The notes beneath the pieces were generated by a model. The model made no database searches and was not told the origin of the DNA. It worked only from the letters and a program-made list of their open reading frames with translations. Shown in pieces: positions 7,747-15,650 of a stretch of 20,286 nucleotides of DNA. The stretch comes from an uncultured Dorea sp. (GTDB taxonomy: Bacteria; Bacillota; Clostridia; Lachnospirales; Lachnospiraceae): positions 1-20,286 of the forward strand of contig CAQNVT010000231.1 of the NCBI GenBank assembly GCA_948844705.1. Reading direction: 5' to 3'. Made by a program: the position numbers and the translations under genes. Positions within the stretch are counted from its first letter, which is position 1; each line of letters begins with the position of its first letter.

Positions 7747-8346
7747 CCATACTCTTCTGAGCTGCTGTTTGTATACGAACTGCCGGATATCTCTTTCCGT
7801 GCTTTTCGGAAGCTCTTCAAACTGACAGCCGTAACCGTAGCGGTTATGGCTAAGGTTTTGTTCTCTTAAGACAACTGCTTTCACCAGATGTTCTTTTTTT
7901 GTAAAGCAGTAGCGGAATTCAAAACGTTCATCAATATCCAGACGTGTTTTTGTGACGAAATAAAGACCGCCGCCGCTGATATTCTGGATCGTTCCGGTGA
8001 ACTCACCGCGCTTGAAGGAGGTAAAAGTTATCTCACGCTCCATCTTTGCCCGGAGATCCTTCTGGCGCTGCACGATCTCTACGACCTCCAGGATCTCACA
8101 GTCGGCAACCCAGGGCTCTAAAATGAGCGGATCAAAATTCTTCCTGACATAAATCTCGCAGTATGTTTTTATGTAACCGATCTGACCGTCGAAAAAATCG
8201 ATCCGGATACGGTCAGAGGTAGATATTTCATGCGGCTTATTAAAATGAAGGGTGATCCGTTCCCCGGTGCATTTCACACGGACCCTTGCCATAATCTCGT
8301 CATCCGGCCCATAGACCGAACATATGGTACAATCATTCAGAACCAT
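7744..8346 (-). CDS. PilZ domain protein (YcgR-like two-domain arrangement)
   Basis: A 200-residue protein with an N-terminal beta-rich domain (about 1-88) of the kind found before PilZ in flagellar-brake proteins, and a C-terminal PilZ domain (about 92-195). The PilZ part has NISGGG (122-127), matching the N/D-x-S-x-x-G half of the cyclic-di-GMP site. The Arg half reads Q93-R94-QKDL-R99, so the usual R-x-x-x-R is present only as R-x4-R. PilZ proteins next to chemotaxis genes usually slow or modulate motility in response to cyclic di-GMP; that role is inferred. The start at 8346 rather than 8409 is backed by GAGAGGAG and by a promoter lying between the two ATGs' upstream regions. Confidence 0.82.
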   Translation of the reverse strand: MVLNDCTICSVYGPDDEIMARVRVKCTGERITLHFNKPHEISTSDRIRIDFFDGQIGYIKTYCEIYVRKNFDPLILEPWVADCEILEVVEIVQRQKDLRAKMEREITFTSFKRGEFTGTIQNISGGGLYFVTKTRLDIDERFEFRYCFTKKEHLVKAVVLREQNLSHNRYGYGCQFEELPKSTERDIRQFVYKQQLRRVW

Positions 8347-8380
8347 ACTATAAACTCCTCTCTTAGGTGGGATTAATCGT

Positions 8381-8409
8381 ATTTTAGCATGACAGGAAAT
8401 AGAATGCAA
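8381..8409 (-). promoter_or_regulatory. Sigma-A promoter of the PilZ gene
   Basis: The reverse strand shows TTGCAT (8409-8404), a 17-base spacer and TAAAAT (8386-8381). The bases TGC just before the -10 give an extended -10. The start codon is about 35 bases downstream, which leaves a short leader with the AGGAG site. It also rules out the ATG at 8409 as the natural start. Confidence 0.6.
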
Positions 8410-8415
8410 TGATTA

Positions 8416-8444
8416 TTGATTTTGTTGCTGAAATTGTATATGAT
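8416..8444 (+). promoter_or_regulatory. Sigma-A promoter of the glycosyltransferase gene
   Basis: TTGATT at 8416-8421, a 17-base spacer and TATGAT at 8439-8444 lie about 70 bases before the start at 8517. It is back-to-back with the minus-strand PilZ promoter; the two -35 boxes are seven bases apart. Confidence 0.5.
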
Positions 8445-8516
8445 ATTAGATAGTGCCGGGAAGAAGTCCGAGAGGACAGGCGTCTGCCCGGAGCAGCATG
8501 AGACAGGAGAGAACAG

Positions 8517-9593
8517 ATGAAGACGATTGGTCTTGTTATGATTGTAAAAAATGAAGAGCGGAGCCTGCGGAAATGTCTGTCGCGGGCGAAAAAGCTTGTG
8601 GATAAGATCTATATCACAGATACCGGCTCTGTGGATGATACGTTGAAGATTGCGGAGGAATTCGGCGCCTGCGTCTCTCATTTTGAGTGGAAAAATGATT
8701 TTGCGGCGGCGAGAAATTATGCCCTGTCGCGATCTGACTGCGACTGGAATCTGATTCTGGATGCGGATGAATATCTGGTGTCCGGAAAACGGAAGGATCT
8801 GCAGCGGTTTGCCGAGCGGGGCGAGTGCGTCGGCGCCGTCCGGAGATATGACAGCTACAGAGAGGAAAGCGGTGAGATCAGTAAAAGCTGCACATATACG
8901 ACCCGCTTTGTTCCAAGGGGGACATTTTATGCGGGAAGGGTACATGAGCAGATCGTAAGCAATCTTCCGATCGTTCCGCTTCCGCTTGTATTTGAGCATG
9001 ACGGATATCTGCAGGGGGGGAAGGGAGAACGCAATCTTGAGATCCTTCTTGAGGAGCTCTCTGAAAAGCCGGAGGATCCTTATATGCTGTATCAGGTCTC
9101 GAGAACCCTGTGGCTTATGAAGGAATATGAGAGGGCGGATGAATATTTTGAGAAATTTTACAGCCTTGTCCCGGAAAAGGGAACCGGTTATCGGGCAAGC
9201 GGGGTTATTTCCTATATATATAATCTGCTGGAGGCGAAAAAATATGAAGAGGGCTTCCGGCTGATTGACGCGGAGAAGGAGCGGCTTAAGGATTACGCGG
9301 ATTATCACTTTGCCTGCGGAACATTTTATACGAAGGCGATATTTTCGGATGTGGAAAAATATGCGGGCTATCTGCCTGAGATCGAGAGGTCCTATAAGAG
9401 ATGCCTCGAGATCGGGGAGGTGCCGGAGCATGAGGGCGTGAAGGGAAACGGATCCTTTAAGGCGGCGTATAATCTCGGCGTGTGGTTCGAGGTGAACGGG
9501 AATGTTAAGGAAGCGCTCAGGTATTACAGGATGGCAAAAGGTGACGGGTATCGGCCGGCCGGGGAGCGGATAAGGGCTCTCGGCGGGCGGTGA
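8517..9593 (+). CDS. Family 2 glycosyltransferase with helical repeat (TPR-like) C-terminus
   Basis: A 358-residue protein. The N-terminal GT-A domain starts IGLVMIVKNEERSLRKCL, continues with ITDTGSVDDT and NDFAAARNYAL, and has the metal-binding DAD at 82-84 (LILDADEYL). This pattern is shared with SunS-type and other family 2 glycosyltransferases. From about residue 190 the protein is helical with paired helices such as YMLYQVSRTLWLMKEYERAD and a final ALRYYRMAKGDGY unit, which looks like TPR repeats. It transfers a sugar from a nucleotide sugar to an unknown acceptor. Location beside flagellar and PilZ genes makes flagellin or another surface protein possible, but nothing in the sequence proves it. 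GACAGGAGAG precedes the ATG. Confidence 0.85.
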   Translation: MKTIGLVMIVKNEERSLRKCLSRAKKLVDKIYITDTGSVDDTLKIAEEFGACVSHFEWKNDFAAARNYALSRSDCDWNLILDADEYLVSGKRKDLQRFAERGECVGAVRRYDSYREESGEISKSCTYTTRFVPRGTFYAGRVHEQIVSNLPIVPLPLVFEHDGYLQGGKGERNLEILLEELSEKPEDPYMLYQVSRTLWLMKEYERADEYFEKFYSLVPEKGTGYRASGVISYIYNLLEAKKYEEGFRLIDAEKERLKDYADYHFACGTFYTKAIFSDVEKYAGYLPEIERSYKRCLEIGEVPEHEGVKGNGSFKAAYNLGVWFEVNGNVKEALRYYRMAKGDGYRPAGERIRALGGR

Positions 9594-9621
9594 GGTATCG
9601 GGCGTACTTTACAGAGAATGC

Positions 9622-9652
9622 TTAAGTTATGACAAATATATTACGATATAAT
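9622..9652 (+). promoter_or_regulatory. Weak promoter candidate for the operon starting at 9713
   Basis: A perfect TATAAT at 9647-9652 lies 60 bases before the start codon. The only -35-like sequence is TTAAGT at 9622-9627 with a long 19-base spacer, so support is mainly the -10 and its place in a 119-base gap. Confidence 0.3.
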
Positions 9653-9712
9653 AATTATGAGGTGCGAGAAACATTACAGTTAACATAAATCAGAGATGAG
9701 GAGAGCTATAAT

Positions 9713-11086
9713 ATGAGTCGAGCGGTGAGACAGCAGCTGCTTTCTATGACAGGTTCACTGGAAAAGGCGAACAGAACGCTTAAAGACGCGGTAAGCAGAA
9801 CCAGGATTAACGAGGAAGGGATTCTTAAGCTTCTGGCGGATTGTCAGGATACAGCGATTATGATGGGAAACGAGATCGAGGAGGTATACGGCGAGGATAC
9901 GGACAGTGTGCCGAGGCTTGAGGAATATTGCGAGAGCCTGTACGAGATGACGCTTGTGGTAAATCATCCGATCAGGCGGAAGGAGCAGCAGAAGGCGATT
10001 GCAAATCATCTGAGGCGGATCCGAAGGACGATCAGCGAAGAGATTCCGGACAGGCTGGAGGTAGTGTTCCTTCCATATAAAGCATCTATGTGGGATTCCC
10101 TTGAGAGTGTATGGATGGCGGCCGATGCAGACGAGGATTGCGACGCTTATGTGATTCCGATTCCGTATTATGACAAGAATCAGGACGGAAGCTTTAGAGA
10201 AATACATTATGAAGGGGAAGAATATCCTGATTATGTGCCGGTGACACATTATAAGGAGTATGATTTTACAAAACGTTTTCCGGATATAATTTTTATACAT
10301 AATCCATACGATGACTGCAATTATGTGACCAGTGTAGATCCGTTTTTTTATTCAAAAAACCTGAAGAATTTTACAAATAAGCTGGTTTACATTCCATATT
10401 TCGTTCTTGCGGAGCCAAACCCGGATGATCCGAATGTCGGAAAGGGTATCGAGCATTTTTGTACCGCACCGGGCGTGCTCCATGCAGACCAGGTGATCGT
10501 TCAGTCGGAAAATATGCGCAAGGTATATATCGATGTCCTTACGGAGTACACTGCAGACCATGGATTTACCCGGAAATACTGGGAGGACAGAATCCTGGGC
10601 CTTGGCTCGCCGAAGATGGACAAGGTGCTGAGAACCCGGAGGGAAAATGTAGAGGTGCCGGAGGAATGGAGGCGCATTATAGAAAAGGAAGACGGAGAAT
10701 GGAAGAAGATCATTCTTTATAACAACAGTGTAACGTCGCTTCTGCAGAATGAGGACAAAATGATTCGGAAAATGAAGGATGTGTTCCGGACCTTTGAGGA
10801 AAATAAAGAAGAGGTCGCGCTGCTTTGGAGGCCGCATCCGCTTATTAAGGCTACGATAGAATCCATGCGGCCGGAGCTTTGGGAGGAATATAAAAAGCTG
10901 GTGGAATGGTACATCGGGCAGGGTTGGGGTATCTATGACGACACGGCGGATCTCGACCGTGCGATCGCGCTTAGCGACGCGTATTACGGTGACCACAGCA
11001 GCCTCGTTCAGCTGTGTCAGGAGGCAGGGAAGCCTGTGATGATACAGGACGTGGAAATTATAGATGAAGAAGTTTCAGATGAATAA
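9713..11086 (+). CDS. CDP-glycerol glycerophosphotransferase-like protein
   Basis: A 457-residue soluble protein. The first ~110 residues are helical and charged (possible coiled coil, ELEKANRTLKDAVSRTR-like start). Residues about 115-240 look like a nucleotide-fold half (VVFLPYKASMWDSLESVW, FPDIIFIHNPYDD). The second half has VIVQSENMRKVY, LGLGSPKMDKV, LLWRPHPLI and SDAYYGDHSSLVQLCQEAGK, the arrangement seen in the C-terminal domain of teichoic-acid CDP-glycerol:poly(glycerophosphate) glycerophosphotransferases (GT-B fold). That family adds glycerol phosphate to wall polymers; the true substrate here is unknown. GAGGAG lies upstream of the ATG. It heads a tightly spaced operon, 19 bases before the HD gene. 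Confidence 0.65.
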   Translation: MSRAVRQQLLSMTGSLEKANRTLKDAVSRTRINEEGILKLLADCQDTAIMMGNEIEEVYGEDTDSVPRLEEYCESLYEMTLVVNHPIRRKEQQKAIANHLRRIRRTISEEIPDRLEVVFLPYKASMWDSLESVWMAADADEDCDAYVIPIPYYDKNQDGSFREIHYEGEEYPDYVPVTHYKEYDFTKRFPDIIFIHNPYDDCNYVTSVDPFFYSKNLKNFTNKLVYIPYFVLAEPNPDDPNVGKGIEHFCTAPGVLHADQVIVQSENMRKVYIDVLTEYTADHGFTRKYWEDRILGLGSPKMDKVLRTRRENVEVPEEWRRIIEKEDGEWKKIILYNNSVTSLLQNEDKMIRKMKDVFRTFEENKEEVALLWRPHPLIKATIESMRPELWEEYKKLVEWYIGQGWGIYDDTADLDRAIALSDAYYGDHSSLVQLCQEAGKPVMIQDVEIIDEEVSDE

Positions 11087-11105
11087 ATAAAGGAGAGGAA
11101 TCATT

Positions 11106-11669
11106 ATGAACAGAGAACAGGCACATGATATACTGATGAAATACATGAAGGGTGAAAATTATATCACACATTCCTATGCGGTAGAGGCGATCATGCGGGG
11201 GCTTGCAAAACGTCTTGCGCCGGACGATGTGGAGTACTGGGGAATCGTAGGGCTTCTTCATGACCTTGACGAGGAGCAGTGCGACTGGCAGCATGATATG
11301 AGCGTGCACGGACCGACGTCTGTTGAGATACTTAAGAAGGAAGGTATTGAGGATAAAGTACTGTTTGACGCTATCTGCGCGCATAATCCGAAGAGCAGGG
11401 TGAAGGCGCGGACGAAGCTTCAGTATGCAATACTGGCGGCGGATCCGATGAGCGGCTTTGTGAAGGCGGTAGCGCAGATCTACCCGGATAAGAAGGTGGC
11501 GAGCGTAAAACATAAGTCTGTCATGAAGCGTTTTAATGAGAGGAGATTTGCGGCGGGAGCCAACAGAGATTATATGGAAAGTATTGAGTTTACCGGATTG
11601 AGTCTGGATGATCTTATTGACGTGGCGCTGGAGGAGATGACAGCGATCGCAGATAAGCTGGGACTGTAA
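11106..11669 (+). CDS. HD domain phosphohydrolase
   Basis: A 187-residue single HD domain. H22 (ITHSYAVEAIM) and the H52-D53 pair (VGLLHDLDEEQ) are the first metal ligands. Further His residues fall in WQHDMSVHGPTSVEIL and ICAHNPKSR, and an Asp in ILAADPMSG is the likely last ligand. This is the layout of small HDIG-type metal-dependent phosphohydrolases, which act on nucleotides or other phosphates; the substrate cannot be read from sequence. AAGGAGAGG precedes the ATG. It lies between the glycerophosphotransferase-like gene and a helix-turn-helix gene, with another HD enzyme (dGTPase-like) two genes on. Confidence 0.85.
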   Translation: MNREQAHDILMKYMKGENYITHSYAVEAIMRGLAKRLAPDDVEYWGIVGLLHDLDEEQCDWQHDMSVHGPTSVEILKKEGIEDKVLFDAICAHNPKSRVKARTKLQYAILAADPMSGFVKAVAQIYPDKKVASVKHKSVMKRFNERRFAAGANRDYMESIEFTGLSLDDLIDVALEEMTAIADKLGL

Positions 11670-11693
11670 AAAGTTATACCAGGAGGGAAAAGA

Positions 11694-12632
11694 ATGCTTG
11701 AATTAACATTTGGGGAGCAGGTCAAAATTGTTTTAAACCGTAAGGGAATGACAATAAAGGAGCTTGCCGGGCTGATCGAGGAGAGGACGGGAAAGAAAAT
11801 GTCCCGGCAGAATCTTACCCAGAGACTGTCGAGGGATAATTTCCAGGAGCAGGACATGCGCATGATCGCAAAGATCCTGGAGTGTCCGCTTCAGCTTAGT
11901 ATATTAGGAGAAAATGTTTCCGTTCCGCAGGCGCCGAAGGTCAGGGCGCCGGAAAGGACGCCGGAGCCGGCGGTTCCTTCCGTTTCAAAGGAGCCGGAAG
12001 GCAGAGAACGTGACATTACGATCGGTGAGCTTTTAGATATCCATGAGAAGCTGGATGAGGCGGAGGAGAAAGAGGCTGTCCGCAGCTCTGCCAGGGGGGA
12101 TGTATACGAGAAAGTCCCGGAGGAGCCGGAAACACAGTGCAGCGTCGAGGAGCTTCTGGCCGAGGTGGAGGCTCTGGAAACGGAAGGGAAGGAGAGCCGC
12201 CGAAGCTTTGTCCCGGAAAATGGAGAAAAAGCCCGCGGGTGGAAGTCTTATCTTCACAGAAGCCGGAAAGAGGAGCCGTCCTGGGACATTCCCGAGGATG
12301 AGGATGCTTACGAGGAGATTGAACTGTCCGGGGCGGATGACGGTCTGGATATCGGCGCCGGCTATGAGGCGGACGAGGATCTGTATATTGCAGATGAGCT
12401 GTATATGGACGGTGACGAGGACACGGAGCTTGGAGATGTAAATCCCTATACCGGAAAGGAATATCAGACCAACAGTGTAAGGATGCATCCGGACAGGATC
12501 GGATACGTGCAGGTATATGACCGTGCGGAGCACAGGTGGACAGACATGACCGAATGGGCGTTTCTTGGTTATCAGGAGCGCAAAAAAGCGCTTCTTGGAA
12601 ATGACTACGAGCCGCCGATCTATCTTGATTAA
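11694..12632 (+). CDS. Helix-turn-helix protein with acidic linker and conserved tail, function unknown
   Basis: A 312-residue protein in three parts. Residues about 1-70 look like an XRE-type helix-turn-helix domain (FGEQVKIVLNRKGMTIKELA, then MSRQNLTQRLSRDNF, then MRMIAKILECPL). Residues about 75-260 are low-complexity and strongly acidic, with many Glu/Asp/Pro/Ala and a short basic patch near 180-195. The last ~50 residues (NPYTGKEYQTNSV, GYVQVYDRAEHRWTDMTEW, YEPPIYLD) are compact and aromatic-rich, and look like a small folded domain. I do not recognise the family. It is 22 bases upstream of the dGTPase-like gene and co-oriented with it, so it may regulate this operon or bind nucleic acid with one of its products. 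CAGGAGGGAA precedes the ATG. Confidence 0.7.
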   Translation: MLELTFGEQVKIVLNRKGMTIKELAGLIEERTGKKMSRQNLTQRLSRDNFQEQDMRMIAKILECPLQLSILGENVSVPQAPKVRAPERTPEPAVPSVSKEPEGRERDITIGELLDIHEKLDEAEEKEAVRSSARGDVYEKVPEEPETQCSVEELLAEVEALETEGKESRRSFVPENGEKARGWKSYLHRSRKEEPSWDIPEDEDAYEEIELSGADDGLDIGAGYEADEDLYIADELYMDGDEDTELGDVNPYTGKEYQTNSVRMHPDRIGYVQVYDRAEHRWTDMTEWAFLGYQERKKALLGNDYEPPIYLD

Positions 12633-12654
12633 TACATACGGGGAGCGGACGATA

Positions 12655-14079
12655 ATGAACTGGACACAGCTGTTGTCAACAAAGAGGAGCAGGGGAGCTT
12701 TGGGAAGAAATAAAAATATAAGAAGCACGGATCTCCGAAGCGAATTTGAGAAGGACTACCACCGTATCATCGGCAGTGCATCGTTTCGGAGACTTCAGGA
12801 TAAGACTCAGGTTTTTCCCCTTGATAAGAGTGATTTTATACGGACCAGGCTTACACATTCGCTGGAGGTATCTTCATTTGCAAAATCTCTTGGACAGAAT
12901 ATCGGAGAAAATATTCTTGTGTACAAAAAGGATGCGGATTTTACCCAGGGGATGAAGGAGGACATATGCAGTATCCTGCAGTGTGCCGGACTGATCCACG
13001 ATATAGGAAATCCGCCGTTCGGGCACTTCGGAGAGACGGCGATCAGGGAATGGTTTAAAAGACGGCTTCCGGAGCTTCTCTATCACGGGATACCGGTGGA
13101 ACAGGCGCTGACACCTCAGATGCGGGAGGATTTCTACCATTTTGAGGGAAATGCCCAGGCACTCAGGCTTGTGACAAAGCTTCATTTCCTTGTGGACGAG
13201 CAGGGAATGAACCTGACCTATGCGCTTCTTCATACGATTGTAAAATATCCGGTGTCCTCCACGCAGATCAATAAAGAGAGCGGAAATATTAAGGATAAAA
13301 AAATGGGCTATTATTATGCGGACACAGATATTTTTGAGGATATTGTGAAGGAGACCGGAACGAACGGATGCCGGCATCCGCTTACCTATATTCTGGAGGC
13401 GGCAGATGATATCGCATATAAAACGGCGGATATTGAGGACGCATTTGTCAAGGGCTTTTTAACTTATTATAAGCTGCTGGAGGAATTAAGGGCCCTGCAG
13501 GAAGAGCAGGAAGCAGAGAATGTAAGCTTTCGGCCTGCAGATAAGCTTATGGAGCTCTATGAGCGGGGAAAGGAAAAGTGTGCGGAAAACCCGGAGGAAT
13601 ATGCCGTCAAAAACTGGATCGTCCGTGTACAGGGGTTTCTGATCAATTGTGCTACTTATGGCTTCACATCAAATTATGCGGCGATTATGGCCGGGGAATA
13701 TAAGGATGACTTGTTTGCGGGTACATTTGCAGATAAGCTTATGGAGCTTTTGGGAAGCCTTGCATACAGGGAGGTATTTACAACGGATACGATCTACCGG
13801 ATGGAGGTTGCGGAAGCGGCTATGATCGATTTCCTCATGGATAAATTTGTAACGGCGGCCATAAAATATGATGATGAGAAGGAAAAGCCGGATTCCATCG
13901 ACCGGAGGATGATTTCCTTCATTTCCAGTAATTATAAAAGGGCATATCATTATCATGCGAAGGATAAAACGGAAACGGAGAAGCTTTATCTCCGGCTCCT
14001 TCTGGTGACGGATTATGTGTGCGGCATGACGGACAGCTATGCAAAAAGGTTATATCAGGAATTAAAGGCGATTGTGTAA
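12655..14079 (+). CDS. dgt: Deoxyguanosinetriphosphate triphosphohydrolase-like protein
   Basis: A 474-residue HD enzyme of the dGTPase family. The N-terminal signature FRRLQDKTQVFPLDKSDF is followed by H68 in RTRLTHSLEV, then H115-D116 in GLIHDIGNPPFGHFGE. Later come FEGNAQALRLVTKL and EAADDIAYKTADIEDA, which carries the last metal-binding Asp. Family members hydrolyse dNTPs to the nucleoside and triphosphate, often activated by other dNTPs. The start at 12655 (MNWTQLL) is chosen over 12565 because the latter overlaps the preceding gene and GGGGAG lies before 12655. Length is within the family range (about 440-510). Confidence 0.93.
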   Translation: MNWTQLLSTKRSRGALGRNKNIRSTDLRSEFEKDYHRIIGSASFRRLQDKTQVFPLDKSDFIRTRLTHSLEVSSFAKSLGQNIGENILVYKKDADFTQGMKEDICSILQCAGLIHDIGNPPFGHFGETAIREWFKRRLPELLYHGIPVEQALTPQMREDFYHFEGNAQALRLVTKLHFLVDEQGMNLTYALLHTIVKYPVSSTQINKESGNIKDKKMGYYYADTDIFEDIVKETGTNGCRHPLTYILEAADDIAYKTADIEDAFVKGFLTYYKLLEELRALQEEQEAENVSFRPADKLMELYERGKEKCAENPEEYAVKNWIVRVQGFLINCATYGFTSNYAAIMAGEYKDDLFAGTFADKLMELLGSLAYREVFTTDTIYRMEVAEAAMIDFLMDKFVTAAIKYDDEKEKPDSIDRRMISFISSNYKRAYHYHAKDKTETEKLYLRLLLVTDYVCGMTDSYAKRLYQELKAIV

Positions 14080-14112
14080 TTTTTCCCGGGGAAGCGGAAT
14101 AGATTGTTGTAA

Positions 14113-15141
14113 ATGTATAATATTGGAAGTGGGATGTTGAAACGATTTATTCGCTATCTGTATGAATACGAGCAGGGAAAACGGACACGCAATGTGGGGT
14201 TTGTAAAGGCGGAGCAGGAGGATACACAGGGCACGATCCATATTCACGGCAAGGGGCTTCGGCTGTCGGGAGGAGACGCACTTTTGGTGAGTCTGTTTTT
14301 TGAAGAGGACGGCAGGCTGTGGAGTGTTCCGCAGGGAGAGATCGCGTATATGGGGCCGTCTGTGAATTACCAGCTAAGATATACAGATGAGGATGCGGGG
14401 TCGCCGGAGCATTTTGAAGAAATAGAGGGGATCCTTTTAGAAAACGGAAGCGGACGCAGGTTTGCGGCGGTGTGGGATGACGTCCCGGTCGACGTAAACA
14501 ATATACGGCCATGGAGCCAGAGGCAGGAATCCCCCGGTGTACCGGGCGGCGGAGGCGCTTCTGAGGAAGCTTCGGAAGCTTTGCAGGATGCGGCGCCGGA
14601 TGTGATACCGGAGGAGATGAACGGCGTCGTACGGGGCGCAGAGAGGACCGCAGAAGCTGCACGGCCGGAAACTACAGCAGGGATAGCCGCAGAAGAGACG
14701 GCGCGGGCAGAAACGGCAGCGGAACAGGGCGCGGAATCCGTACCGGGTGAGATGCGGGATCCTGATATGGAAAGCCAGGAGGAAGACCGGGACAGGGAAG
14801 ATCGGGCCGGGGACAGCCGGGCGTGCAGGTGGAAAGCAGCCAAGATACAGAGGGGAGAGATATCCAGGCTTCCCAGATGTGAATGGCGGCTTGCAAATAA
14901 TAATTTCCTTCTGCACGGATATAATAATTACAGACATCTGGCGCTCCTTGATGACGGTAAGGTATTAAAGCTTGGCGTGCCGGGAATTTACCATGAACAG
15001 GAAGCGAGAGCGGCCGCGGGCTTCGGCTTTCCGGAGTTTATCAATATAGAGGAGATCAGAGTCCCTCTGGATGACGAGGAATGTAACCGGGAGGAGCAGT
15101 TTGGCTATTGGTGCCGGCAGGTGCGGCGTCCGGTAAGATAG
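14113..15141 (+). CDS. Uncharacterised Lachnospiraceae-type protein with Ala/Glu-rich middle
   Basis: A 342-residue protein in three parts. Residues about 8-135 are a folded N-terminal domain (MLKRFIRYLYEYEQGKRTRN, VGFVKAEQ, IHIHGKGL, FEEDGRLWSVPQGEIAY). Residues about 137-245 are Ala/Glu/Gly-rich and probably disordered. Residues about 250-340 form a second domain starting with RGEISRLPRCEWRLANNNFL and ending in basic RRPVR. I recall similar proteins as a domain of unknown function in Lachnospiraceae but cannot name it with certainty. No signal peptide or membrane segment is seen. The start is unsure: neither 14113 nor the in-frame ATG at 14134 has an ideal ribosome site, and 14134 fits the conserved MLKRFIRYLYEYE start. 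It lies 12 bases before tadA. Confidence 0.7.
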   Translation: MYNIGSGMLKRFIRYLYEYEQGKRTRNVGFVKAEQEDTQGTIHIHGKGLRLSGGDALLVSLFFEEDGRLWSVPQGEIAYMGPSVNYQLRYTDEDAGSPEHFEEIEGILLENGSGRRFAAVWDDVPVDVNNIRPWSQRQESPGVPGGGGASEEASEALQDAAPDVIPEEMNGVVRGAERTAEAARPETTAGIAAEETARAETAAEQGAESVPGEMRDPDMESQEEDRDREDRAGDSRACRWKAAKIQRGEISRLPRCEWRLANNNFLLHGYNNYRHLALLDDGKVLKLGVPGIYHEQEARAAAGFGFPEFINIEEIRVPLDDEECNREEQFGYWCRQVRRPVR

Positions 15142-15153
15142 AGGGGAATATTT

Positions 15154-15621
15154 ATGATAAGTACGGATGAAAAATATATGAGAGAGGCAGTCAGACAGGC
15201 GAAAAAAGCGTACGCCATCGGGGAGGTCCCTATCGGCTGCGTGATCGTATATCAGGATAAAATCATCGGACGGGGCTATAACCGAAGAACGATAGATAAG
15301 AATACATTGGCGCATGCAGAGCTTATAGCGATAAAAAAAGCCAGCAAAAAAATGGATGACTGGCGTCTTGAGGAGTGTACCATGTATGTGACCCTTGAGC
15401 CGTGCCAGATGTGCGCAGGCGCCATCGTGCAGTCAAGAATGTCCAGGGTCGTAGTCGGATGCATGAATCCCAAGGCGGGATGTGCAGGTTCTATATTAAA
15501 TCTTCTTCAGATGGAGGAGTTCAATCATCAGGCGGAGCTCGTAACGGGAGTACTTGAAGAAGAATGCAGTCAAATGATGAAAAGCTTTTTTAAAGAGCTT
15601 AGAGATAAGAAAAAGAATTAG
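15154..15621 (+). CDS. tadA: tRNA-specific adenosine deaminase TadA
   Basis: A 155-residue deaminase with the zinc and catalytic motif H54-A-E56 (AHAELIAI) and the second zinc motif P83-C-Q-M-C87. IGEVPIGCVIV and NRRTIDKN are also typical of TadA. It converts A34 to inosine in the anticodon of tRNA-Arg(ACG), an essential step in decoding. GAGGGGAA lies before the ATG. It is the last gene of the plus-strand operon, and the SRP RNA gene comes towards it from the other side. In many Firmicutes tadA and the SRP RNA gene are neighbours in the same direction, so the neighbour is conserved but the direction is not. Confidence 0.95.
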   Translation: MISTDEKYMREAVRQAKKAYAIGEVPIGCVIVYQDKIIGRGYNRRTIDKNTLAHAELIAIKKASKKMDDWRLEECTMYVTLEPCQMCAGAIVQSRMSRVVVGCMNPKAGCAGSILNLLQMEEFNHQAELVTGVLEEECSQMMKSFFKELRDKKKN

Positions 15622-15624
15622 TCG

Positions 15625-15650
15625 TAACTGTTCAGCACAGGTTATTTTAT
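15625..15650. terminator. Possible bidirectional terminator between tadA and the SRP RNA gene
   Basis: TAACTGT (15625-15631) pairs with ACAGGTTA (15637-15644) with one bulged G and a five-base loop. TTTTATTA follows on the plus strand. On the minus strand the stem is followed, after a few bases, by ATTCTTTTTCTTA. It sits exactly where two converging transcripts need to stop. The stem is short, so support is moderate. Confidence 0.4.

Noticed and set aside
8373..9431. Minus-strand open frame of 352 codons opposite the glycosyltransferase
   Set aside because: The plus-strand gene has clear GT-A motifs, a ribosome site and a promoter; the minus frame has none and also crosses into the PilZ promoter.
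14085..14100. TTCCCGGGGAA as a terminator after the dGTPase-like gene
   Set aside because: The arms leave no room for a loop and no T run follows; the next gene is only 33 bases away and is probably co-transcribed.
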